Positions 36,459 to 43,969 of a stretch of 64,000 bases of DNA are shown here, piece by piece. Both the position numbers and the translations under genes were made by a program. The stretch is from contig NZ_CP072829.1 of assembly GCF_017945865.1 (NCBI RefSeq), forward strand, positions 1,860,001 through 1,924,000. The letters run 5' to 3'. The notes under the pieces are model-generated. The model was given only the letters and a program-made list of their open reading frames with translations, was not told where the DNA came from and did no database searches. Source of the stretch: Xiamenia xianingshaonis. GTDB lineage: Bacteria > Actinomycetota > Coriobacteriia > Coriobacteriales > Eggerthellaceae. The stretch's first letter is position 1, and the number at the start of each line of letters is the position of its first letter.

Positions 36459-39410
36459 ATGCAAAGGAGCGAACGAAAAGATCTTCGCTGGCGCATTGGT
36501 TTCGCAACGGCTGCGGTCGTGTGCATCGTGGCGCTCATCGGCGCGTTTCTGGCAATAAACTACCAGCGCACGGTCTATCAAAACCAAATGTACCTTGAGG
36601 CCAGCACGAACCAGGCAGTCGATCGCCTTGACAGCGTGTTTGAAAGTTCGCAGCAGAGCCTCTTTTTGGCACGCCACCTTTTCGAGGCGGAACAACCGGC
36701 CCCCGACAAGATTTGCGACGAGCTGGTCCTTCTCGAATCAGGCACGCCGTTCGAATACCTGGCGTTCGAGTCCGCTGAAGGCGTTGTCTACAATTCGCGT
36801 GGAAAAATCGCCGAGGTGCCGCCGCGCGAAAACCCCATCGCCGAGCCGGGCGTGGTCACCGTCGATGACGACCGGATCAGCGAAGGCTTGAGCATCGTGT
36901 TCATGGAGCCGGTGCACGACGAGAACGGCAAGTACCTTGGCGTGCTTACGGGCATATGGGGCAACGAGCTGCTTGAAGACGCCATTTCGGCCACGTACTT
37001 CAACGACTACGTTTCCACCTATCTGTGCGACGCCGACGGCGACACCAGCATCATCGCGTACTCGAGCAAACTCGTGACCGGCGATCCCGAAAAACTCGAC
37101 ATCGCCGCAGTTGACAGCACCGAAGGCGACACGGTCGGCGAGATGATGGCCGAAATGGACCATGGCGACAGCGTCTCGTTCGCATACGACTCGCCGCGCG
37201 GGCTGGGCCTTGCCTACATGGTGGAGCTTGCCGACCACGAATGGATCCTTCTGCGCACGTACCCGGCCTCTATCAACAGCTCCGTTGCAGAAAGCGCAAA
37301 CATATACGGCCTCGCTGCCGTCGGAGCGATCATCGCCATATTCGTCATAGCCATTATCGTCATCGTGGTGCGCAGCTCGCGGCAAAACAAGGCCATCGCC
37401 CTGGAGAACGAGCAGTTCAAACGCGTGGTTGATGCGTCATCCGCACTGTTCAAGCGCTTCGCGGTCATCGACTTGGAAAGAGACACGTACGAGTACATCA
37501 AAGGCGAGGACCTTGACCAGCGCCTGCCCATGCGCGGCACGTTCAAACACTTCGTCGACTTCTGGGTCAGCCAAGCCATCTACGACGATGAGCGGGAGAA
37601 AGTGTTCGAAATGATCGGCGCTTCGAACATCGTGGACAACTTTGCCGACGGCGTGCAGATCCTGCGCTTCGAATATCGCATCAACTACCGAGGCGAGACG
37701 CACTGGCTGCAGCCGTCCATGGTGTGCCTGCGCCGCGACGAGTACGGTCGCGCGACCAGCGTGCTGTACGCCGTGCAGGACGTGACCGACGTGAAGGCCG
37801 AAGAGGCGCGGGCCCGCGAGGCGCTCGAAGATGCTTGCCGCGCCGCTGACCAGGCGTCACACGCGAAGAGCGACTTCTTGAGCAGCATGAGCCACGACAT
37901 CCGCACGCCGATGAACTCCATCATGGGCCTGACGGCCATCGCGACCATGCACATGGACGACCCCGACCGCGTGAAGGACTGCCTGCAGAAGATCACGATG
38001 TCGAGCCGGCACCTGCTCGGCCTCATCAACGAGGTGCTCGACATGGCGAAGATCGAAAGCGGCAACATCGGCCTGTCAGAGGACGATTTCGACCTGCCCG
38101 AAGCGGTGGAAAACCTGCTCACCATCATCCATCCCCAGGTGGCAGCCAGGCACCAGCACCTCAAGGTCGACATCACCGACGTCACGCACGAACACGTGGT
38201 GGGCGACTTCATGCGCCTGCAGCAGGTGTTCGTGAACATCATGGGCAACTCGGTGAAGTTCACGCCCGAAGAAGGCACCGTCGGCCTTTCCATCAGAGAG
38301 CTTCCCACGCGCATCAGCGGCTGCGGCCATTACGAGTTCACGTTCACCGACACGGGCTGCGGCATGAGCGAAGAGTTCGTGGAGCGCATGTTCGAGCCGT
38401 TTTCGCGCGCAAACGACAACCGCATGACCAACGTCGAAGGCACGGGCCTGGGCATGTCCATCGTAAAGAGCGTGGTCAGCCTTATGAACGGCACCATCGA
38501 CGTGCGCAGCAAGCTCGGCGAAGGCACCACGTTCGTGGTGACCGTGCACCTGAAGCTGCGCGACGTCGACGCCGAGGATGTCACGCATCTGGCCGACCTC
38601 AACGTGCTGGTGGCCGACAACGACGTAACGGCGTGCGAAAGCGCCTGCCAGCTGCTCGAAGACATCGGCATGAAGTCCGAATACGTGACGAGCGGCAACG
38701 ACGCCATCGCCCGCGTGAAGGAAGCCTACGACGCGAACGACGAGTTCACGGCCGTCATTCTCGACTGGAAGATGCCAGGCAAAAGCGGCATCGAAACGGC
38801 ACGCGAGCTGAGGACCATCCTGCCCGAGCACGTGCCGATCATCATCTTGTCGGCGTACGACTGGATGGCCGTGGAGCAGGAAGCGCGCATGGCCGGCATC
38901 GATGCGTTCGTGTCGAAGCCGCTGTTCAGGTCGCGCCTGGTGCACGTGATGAACAGCCTTCTGGGAAACAAAAAGCAGGACGAAGCCAACGACACCGACC
39001 TTTTGCGCGAGGCCGACCTGTCCGGCAAGCGCATCCTGTTGGTCGAGGACAACGAGATCACCGCCACCATCGGGCTCGACCTCCTGTCGTTCACCGGAGC
39101 TGAAGCCGAACACGCCGAGAACGGCCAGGTGGCCCTGGAGATGCTGTACGACAACCCGCCGGGCTACTTCGATCTGGTGCTCATGGACGGTCAGATGCCG
39201 GTCATGAACGGGTACGAGGCCGCACACGCCATCCGCCAGATCGGCGAATCCGAGCGCCCTGACCTGGCGACGCTGCCCATCGTGGCGCTGACCGCCGACG
39301 CATTTGCCGACGACGTGAAACGCGCCCTGAAGGCCGGCATGAACGCGCATCTCTCCAAGCCGCTCGAGATCGATTCGCTGGTGAAGGTGCTTGCCGAGTT
39401 TTTGGGGTAG
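36459..39410 (+). CDS. Hybrid sensor histidine kinase with two receiver domains
   Basis: 983 residues. Two membrane helices (about 13-35 and 285-307) enclose an outside Cache-like sensor domain. A PAS-like region (about 330-450) leads to the HisKA box SSMSHDIRTPMNSIMGL (His at about 478). The ATPase has NSVKFTPEEG, DTGCGMSEEF and GTGLGMSI. Receiver 1 has Asp at about 768 (VILDWKMPG); receiver 2 has Asp at about 909 (LVLMDGQMP). The first receiver is unusual in starting LVADND, but acidic residues remain. With the HPt gene upstream it forms a phosphorelay; a final regulator is not seen nearby. GAGAGAATCCC precedes the ATG. Confidence 0.92.
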   Translation: MQRSERKDLRWRIGFATAAVVCIVALIGAFLAINYQRTVYQNQMYLEASTNQAVDRLDSVFESSQQSLFLARHLFEAEQPAPDKICDELVLLESGTPFEYLAFESAEGVVYNSRGKIAEVPPRENPIAEPGVVTVDDDRISEGLSIVFMEPVHDENGKYLGVLTGIWGNELLEDAISATYFNDYVSTYLCDADGDTSIIAYSSKLVTGDPEKLDIAAVDSTEGDTVGEMMAEMDHGDSVSFAYDSPRGLGLAYMVELADHEWILLRTYPASINSSVAESANIYGLAAVGAIIAIFVIAIIVIVVRSSRQNKAIALENEQFKRVVDASSALFKRFAVIDLERDTYEYIKGEDLDQRLPMRGTFKHFVDFWVSQAIYDDEREKVFEMIGASNIVDNFADGVQILRFEYRINYRGETHWLQPSMVCLRRDEYGRATSVLYAVQDVTDVKAEEARAREALEDACRAADQASHAKSDFLSSMSHDIRTPMNSIMGLTAIATMHMDDPDRVKDCLQKITMSSRHLLGLINEVLDMAKIESGNIGLSEDDFDLPEAVENLLTIIHPQVAARHQHLKVDITDVTHEHVVGDFMRLQQVFVNIMGNSVKFTPEEGTVGLSIRELPTRISGCGHYEFTFTDTGCGMSEEFVERMFEPFSRANDNRMTNVEGTGLGMSIVKSVVSLMNGTIDVRSKLGEGTTFVVTVHLKLRDVDAEDVTHLADLNVLVADNDVTACESACQLLEDIGMKSEYVTSGNDAIARVKEAYDANDEFTAVILDWKMPGKSGIETARELRTILPEHVPIIILSAYDWMAVEQEARMAGIDAFVSKPLFRSRLVHVMNSLLGNKKQDEANDTDLLREADLSGKRILLVEDNEITATIGLDLLSFTGAEAEHAENGQVALEMLYDNPPGYFDLVLMDGQMPVMNGYEAAHAIRQIGESERPDLATLPIVALTADAFADDVKRALKAGMNAHLSKPLEIDSLVKVLAEFLG

Positions 39411-39461
39411 AGGGAAGATCACACGTCGAAGTCTGCGCCCCAACGGAGACAGCTGAACAGA

Positions 39462-39506
39462 AAGCCGCACCCCTTGCCCGACCAGGACAAGGGGTGCGGC
39501 TTTTCT
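39462..39506 (+). terminator. Rho-independent terminator of the hybrid kinase gene
   Basis: Perfect 15-bp stem AAGCCGCACCCCTTG / CAAGGGGTGCGGCTT followed by TTTTCTT. Confidence 0.9.
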
Positions 39507-39514
39507 TGGCGGAG

Positions 39515-39559
39515 CGATGAGCGCACCACTCGACTAAAAGTTGAGTGGCGCGCTCATCG
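39515..39559. repeat. Long interrupted hairpin between convergent genes
   Basis: CGATGAGCGC pairs with GCGCTCATCG, and an inner CCACTC pairs with GAGTGG; total about 19 paired bases with an AAA loop. It lies right after the kinase terminator and has no T run, so its role is unclear. Confidence 0.7.
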
Positions 39560-39577
39560 TAAGCAGGGAGACGGCAC

Positions 39578-39997
39578 TTAAGCTTCAGCGATTCTGCGGG
39601 AGAACGTCTCGTGGAGATCGGGGCAAGCCTTCTTGAGCGAAACTACCTTGGATTCCGCCAAAAAGCAGTGCTTCGACGACGCCACGGCCACCTGGGCCCC
39701 ATCGGACGCTTGCGTGATCTCGTAGGCCACTTCGTAGCGCACGCCCGTGTATTTGGTGACGACAACCGCGATAAAAAGCTCGTCGCCAAACGTCGAGGGA
39801 TGGTGGTACTCGATCTGGATGCCCACCACCGGCGACGTCACGCCGCGCGACTCGAAAAGCTGAAACGGCAGCCCGATGGACTCCAGATAGCCCACCCGGG
39901 CCTCTTCGAGGAACTTGACATAGTTCGCATGATGGGTGATGCCCATCTTGTCGGTTTCGTGGTAAGCGACTTTGCGATGATGCGTATACGTATACAT
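39578..39997 (-). CDS. Acyl-CoA thioesterase, YbgC/FadM hotdog family
   Basis: 139 residues, a single hotdog domain. The catalytic pattern YHETDKMGITHHANYVKFLEEAR (Asp15) is the 4HBT/YbgC signature. Such enzymes hydrolyse short or medium acyl-CoA thioesters in the cytoplasm. It has TTGGAGC directly before the ATG and AGGAG slightly further up. It converges on the kinase gene. Confidence 0.9.
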   Translation of the reverse strand: MYTYTHHRKVAYHETDKMGITHHANYVKFLEEARVGYLESIGLPFQLFESRGVTSPVVGIQIEYHHPSTFGDELFIAVVVTKYTGVRYEVAYEITQASDGAQVAVASSKHCFLAESKVVSLKKACPDLHETFSRRIAEA

Positions 39998-40243
39998 GCT
40001 CCAACTTCTCCTGATGCGGGCCTGACGAGCAGGCCGTTAGCACATGGCAAGCTTGCGTTCAAAGCCGATTCTACTACGAGGCGGCAGTTCCGCCGCAAAT
40101 CTGCGGCTAAAGTCTCAGGAGACGCAGCCTTTCGAAATCGTGCCGAAAACGACACCCCAGCTTTCCCCTGGTCTTGCGAAACAGCTTCAAGAACCCTCAT
40201 GCCATGCCTGCGAAAAAATTTCTGAACCCCAGAAGTGGCTCTC
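39998..40243. other. Intergenic sequence
   Basis: No gene supported. It leads into an AT-rich inverted-repeat element. Confidence 0.4.
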
Positions 40244-40404
40244 TTCTAAAAAATGCACCAAATTATTGGTACAAAATTGCTAGCTTTACGAAAATGATGC
40301 ATATTCTTCCAACATTTCCGAAATATGCATCATTTTTCCGCCCCAATCTCCTTTTTATCATTACCTTTTTGTAAGCACACCAAAATTTGGTGCATTTTTT
40401 AGAA
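40244..40404. repeat. Second MITE-like element with nested inverted repeats
   Basis: The outer inverted repeats are TTCTAAAAAATGCACCAAAT (40244-40263) and ATTTGGTGCATTTTTTAGAA (40385-40404), 20 bp perfect. An inner perfect 15-bp pair AAAATGATGCATATT (40291-40305) and AATATGCATCATTTT (40322-40336) forms a hairpin. Base composition is far more AT-rich than the surroundings. There is no coding capacity. The AAAATGATGC box is shared with family 1 but in the opposite orientation. Confidence 0.8.
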
Positions 40405-40668
40405 AGCAACCCGCCCCGAGGTTCATATCTTTTTTCTTGCCAACGAGAACGCGCGGAAACGCCAGGCGGAACATGCCAAAAGGATGGATCCTGCTCGCAG
40501 CAGCCGGCCTGGCAAGCCTCACGCTCGGCCGTTCACGTCGCCAGCGCCCGGAAAACCCGCCCGAGATGTCAATCGGCAGTTGACCAACTGCCGTCGGTTG
40601 GCGCGTAGAGTCTTTCCTGCAAACAGCAAGCGGCAATCAAACCGCTCGTACAACGGAAAGGACGCATC
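40405..40668. other. Intergenic sequence before the vWA gene
   Basis: No gene supported. The promoter of the vWA gene should lie here. Confidence 0.4.
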
Positions 40669-41379
40669 ATGAAGAAAGGTCTCACTGAACTGGTTTTCGT
40701 CGTCGACCGCAGCGGTTCGATGACCGGACTCGAAAGCGACACGATCGGCGGGCTCAACGCGACGTTGAAGGCGCACCGCGGGGAGGATGGTGAGGCCGTC
40801 GTGTCCACGATACTCTTCGACGACAAGGTTGAGGTGCTGCACGACCGGCTTCCCATCGCGAACGTAGCACCCATCACGGAGAAGGAATACTGGGTGCGCG
40901 GCTGCACGGCGCTGCTCGACGCAGTGGGCGGAGCGGTCAAGCACATAAGCCGCGTGCACGGCTACCTGCCCGAGGAATACCGCCCCGAGCACACGATCGT
41001 CGTCATCACGACCGACGGCATGGAGAACGCGAGCCGCGAATACAGCTACGATCAGGTGAAGGCTCTGATCTCGCAAAAGGAGGCGGAAGGCTGGAACTTC
41101 CTGTTCTTGGGCGCGAACATTGACGCAGCGGCCGAGGCGGGGCGCATCGGAATCTCCCCGGACTTTGCGGCGACCTACGTGGCGGACGGCAAGGGCACGC
41201 AAGTCATGCACCAAGCCCAATGCGCGGCCACGGTAGCCATGCGCACGGGAGCGCCAATGCCAAAAGGTTCGTGGAAGCGCGAAATCGAGAAAGACACGGC
41301 AAGCAGGGGCGGCCAGGGCGAGCACCAGGGCGAAAGCAAGCGCAAGGGAATGTTCGGGCTGTTCGGCAAGCGCCAGTAA
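40669..41379 (+). CDS. Cytoplasmic von Willebrand factor A domain protein
   Basis: 236 residues with no signal peptide. The metal-ion-dependent adhesion site D13-x-S15-x-S17 is seen in DRSGSM, with a Thr at GCTALLDAVG and TTDGMENAS as the remaining MIDAS parts. The C-terminal 40 residues are basic and end KGMFGLFGKRQ. Similar stand-alone vWA proteins occur in tellurium-resistance or phage contexts, but no such partner is present. The stop codon overlaps a dispersed palindrome. Confidence 0.88.
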   Translation: MKKGLTELVFVVDRSGSMTGLESDTIGGLNATLKAHRGEDGEAVVSTILFDDKVEVLHDRLPIANVAPITEKEYWVRGCTALLDAVGGAVKHISRVHGYLPEEYRPEHTIVVITTDGMENASREYSYDQVKALISQKEAEGWNFLFLGANIDAAAEAGRIGISPDFAATYVADGKGTQVMHQAQCAATVAMRTGAPMPKGSWKREIEKDTASRGGQGEHQGESKRKGMFGLFGKRQ

Positions 41380-41403
41380 ATGCTGACAAATTCAGTCAGC
41401 ATT
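41379..41403. repeat. Dispersed palindrome, copy 2
   Basis: AATGCTGAC-aaattca-GTCAGCATT starts at the last base of the vWA stop codon. It differs from copy 1 at only a few inner bases. Confidence 0.8.
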
Positions 41404-41458
41404 GCGCAGACAGGCCGACCCTCGTCAGTGTTCCCCTCGTGAAATGCGGCGACGCGCC

Positions 41459-41499
41459 AAAAGGAGGGCGTGGCAGAGCAAGAAGCTGCCACGCCCTCC
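41459..41499 (-). terminator. Rho-independent terminator of the glutaredoxin-like gene
   Basis: Perfect 13-bp stem GGAGGGCGTGGCA / TGCCACGCCCTCC; TTTT follows on the minus strand. It lies 12 bp after the stop. Confidence 0.88.
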
Positions 41500-41511
41500 G
41501 CCCCGTTCGCC

Positions 41512-41742
41512 TTACTTGCTCTCGAAGTACTCGATGATCGCGTCGTTTCCCTGTATCAGGCGGTCGTCGACGTGAAGATAGGGAATCAGGTTGGCGTCTC
41601 CGCCGAGAGCCAGCAGCTCCTGATAGGGCGCTTCTTGTTCGACGTCGCGCTTGTCGAGCTCGATGCCATGCTCGTTGGCATAGTTGACCACGACGGAACA
41701 TGTTGAACACGGTGCCCAATAATACAAAACCGGTGCGGCCAT
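41512..41742 (-). CDS. Glutaredoxin-like thiol-redox protein
   Basis: 76 residues from the ATG at 41742, which follows GAAAGGAAG; a longer frame upstream lacks a start signal. The redox motif is WAPCSTC (CxxC) and the cis-proline is in NLIPYLHVDD. Size and layout fit glutaredoxin/NrdH-type proteins that reduce disulfides. It may also be described as ArsC/Spx-like because of its N-terminal motif, but it is shorter. It is monocistronic. Confidence 0.8.
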   Translation of the reverse strand: MAAPVLYYWAPCSTCSVVVNYANEHGIELDKRDVEQEAPYQELLALGGDANLIPYLHVDDRLIQGNDAIIEYFESK

Positions 41743-41978
41743 AAGGCTTCCTTTCGTCAATGCCGGCCAAGCGGGCAGCAGCCCTTTATGTTGTGCAAGC
41801 GCACAAGCAGCCGCAAGCAAGGCCCTTCTCCTCAAGGCGTGCGCAGCATGCGCGACTGTCATTTTACGCCAAACGCGCCCGACCTGCACTCCGCAGCTGG
41901 GCAGACCGCGCCAGAAGGGTCGTTTTCAGAACACCGCTGGCACGGGACCCGACACCCGGCACCGCCCCTCAGACGCGC

Positions 41979-42317
41979 CTACACGGCTGCGTCGCCGCGC
42001 TCGCCCGTGCGGATGCGCACAACTTCCTCAACAGGGCTTATGAAGATCTTGCCGTCGCCCACTTCGCCCGTGCGAGCAGACTTGAGGATCGTGTCGACGA
42101 TAGAGCCCACCTCGTCGTCGGCAACCACGATTTCGAATTTCACCTTGGGCACCATGTTGAGCAGTACTTCTGTCCCACGGTAGTATTCCTTCCACCCGTG
42201 CTGATTGCCGCACCCATTGACCTGGCTTATCGTCATGCCCCTCACGTCGGCGGCGAACAAGGCGTCTTTGAGCGTCTCGAGCTTCTCGGGACGGACGATT
42301 GCGATAATCCTCTTCAT
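41979..42317 (-). CDS. glnK: Nitrogen regulatory protein P-II (GlnK type)
   Basis: 112 residues. The trimeric PII fold is clear (MKRIIAIVRPEKLETLKDAL ... TGEVGDGKIFISPVEEVVRIRTGE). In the T-loop (GNQHGWKEYYRGTEVLLN) position 51 is Val rather than the Tyr that is uridylylated or adenylylated in many PII proteins. It lies 16 bp after amt, the usual arrangement in which GlnK plugs the ammonium channel according to ATP/ADP and 2-oxoglutarate. Confidence 0.95.
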   Translation of the reverse strand: MKRIIAIVRPEKLETLKDALFAADVRGMTISQVNGCGNQHGWKEYYRGTEVLLNMVPKVKFEIVVADDEVGSIVDTILKSARTGEVGDGKIFISPVEEVVRIRTGERGDAAV

Positions 42318-42333
42318 GTTCGATCACACTCCC

Positions 42334-43611
42334 CTAGTCAAGCCCGACATACGCAGGATAGGCCGACTCGCCGTGCTCGGCAACATCGAGACCCTGCGCC
42401 TCGGCTTCGGCGGACACGCGCAGGCTGCCCTTGAAGCACGCCTTGACGACGAGACCGAGCACGATGTCGAACACGCCGACGAAAACGATCGTGACGACGA
42501 TGCCCAGCACCTGAGCCCCGAGCAGATGAAAATCGCCGGTATAGACAAGGCCTCCGAAGTCGGTCCAGCTGAGCTCCGGCACGCAGAACACGCCCGTGAG
42601 GACGCCGCCGACGATGCCGCCGACGCAGTGGCATCCGAACGCGTCGAGCGCGTCGTCGTACCCGATGGCCTTTTTCGCCACCGAAATGGCCCAATAGCAG
42701 ATGGGAGACACGACAAGCCCCATGACGATGGCCGCCCACGGCTCAACGAAGCCGGCCGCAGGCGTGATGACGACGAGCCCGGCCACCAGCCCGGTGCATG
42801 CGCCGACAAGCGTCGGCCTCTTCACCACGACGCGCTCGACAAGCATCCACGAAACCACCCCGGCGCCAGACGCCGCAACGGTGTTGACGAGCGCCAAAAC
42901 CGCAACGCCATCAGGCGCGAATTCGCTGCCGGCATTGAAGCCGAACCACCCGAACCACAGAAGCGCGGCACCCAGCGCGACGAACGGCACGTTGTGCGGC
43001 CGGTACCCGATGACGCCGAAGCCGTGGCGGCGTCCCACAAGGACGCACAACACCAGAGCCGTAAGCCCGCTGGAAATGTGCACGACGTCGCCGCCGGCAA
43101 AGTCAAGGGCGCCTATCATGCCGCCGATGAGCGACCCTTCCCCGCCCCAGACCATGTGCGCGAGAACCGGATACATCACGATCGTCCAAACGGTCAGAAA
43201 CGCCATCACGGCGCCGAACTTCATGCGCCCGGCGACGCCTCCCGTTATGATCGCCGTCGTTATCATGCAGAACGCCATCTGAAAGACCACGTCGGTGATC
43301 GCCGGATAGACCGCATCCCCGCCGGCAGCATCGGCTTCCGCGAGCATGCTCTGCGTGTTGCCCAGCAAAAGCAGCTGGTCGAATCCGCCGAACACCGGGT
43401 TGCTCCCGTCGCCGCCGTACGCGAACGACCATCCGCACGCCGTCCACGTGACAGCCACGATGCCGATGGCGGCGAACACCATCATCATCGTGTTCCCCAC
43501 GTTCTTCCGCCGCGAAAGCCCTCCGTAGAAAAACGCCAAGCCCGGCGTCATGAGCAGCACGAGCATCGAGCAAACCATCATGAAACCTGTCGCCCCGCTG
43601 TCCAACGTCAT
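42334..43611 (-). CDS. amt: Ammonium transporter Amt
   Basis: 425 residues with about eleven membrane helices. Amt signatures include AFFYGGLSRRKNVGNTMMM, DFAGGDVVHISSG (with the pore His) and DDALDAFGCHCVGGIVG (second pore His). It moves NH4+/NH3 across the membrane and is gated by GlnK. Two adjacent ATG codons (43614 and 43611) follow AAGGGAG; I take the second for better spacing. It forms an operon with glnK. Confidence 0.95.
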   Translation of the reverse strand: MTLDSGATGFMMVCSMLVLLMTPGLAFFYGGLSRRKNVGNTMMMVFAAIGIVAVTWTACGWSFAYGGDGSNPVFGGFDQLLLLGNTQSMLAEADAAGGDAVYPAITDVVFQMAFCMITTAIITGGVAGRMKFGAVMAFLTVWTIVMYPVLAHMVWGGEGSLIGGMIGALDFAGGDVVHISSGLTALVLCVLVGRRHGFGVIGYRPHNVPFVALGAALLWFGWFGFNAGSEFAPDGVAVLALVNTVAASGAGVVSWMLVERVVVKRPTLVGACTGLVAGLVVITPAAGFVEPWAAIVMGLVVSPICYWAISVAKKAIGYDDALDAFGCHCVGGIVGGVLTGVFCVPELSWTDFGGLVYTGDFHLLGAQVLGIVVTIVFVGVFDIVLGLVVKACFKGSLRVSAEAEAQGLDVAEHGESAYPAYVGLD

Positions 43612-43893
43612 CATCTCCCTTCGATTCAGATTGTCCTTGCCGAATGAAATGATGGTGCTCGCAGAACCACACGAACGCGGGAGACGCGTCAATTAACAAA
43701 CGCGAGTGCTTCTTTTAACGAGCAGGAATCGCCAGCGCAATATCGCCGAAACAATGGTCGCACACGAGACGGGGGGATGCAGGGAGCTGACAGAGGGGAG
43801 CCGGCAGGGGCAGGAAGTTGACAGAGAAACGCAAGGCGACAAGGCCGTGCAGAATCGGATAGCAAGCCCAAGGCCGCCAAGGGGAGCTGAGAC
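43612..43893. other. Intergenic sequence upstream of amt
   Basis: Together with the following hairpin, about 358 bp carry no supported gene. Purine-rich direct words (GGGAGCTGAGACGGCAAGG, GCAAGGCGACAAGGCCG) recur loosely. No clear promoter was picked out. Confidence 0.35.
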
Positions 43894-43923
43894 GGCAAGG
43901 CCGCGCGGGTGCGCGGCCTTGCC
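43894..43923 (-). terminator. Strong hairpin after the surface gene
   Basis: Perfect 13-bp stem GGCAAGGCCGCGC / GCGCGGCCTTGCC with a four-base loop, 46 bp past the surface gene stop. A T run is lacking, so termination is likely but not certain. Confidence 0.55.
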
Positions 43924-43969
43924 TTGCGGGCCTTCTGAGGGGCCCCTTTGTCTTCGGGTCAGGCGTCCT

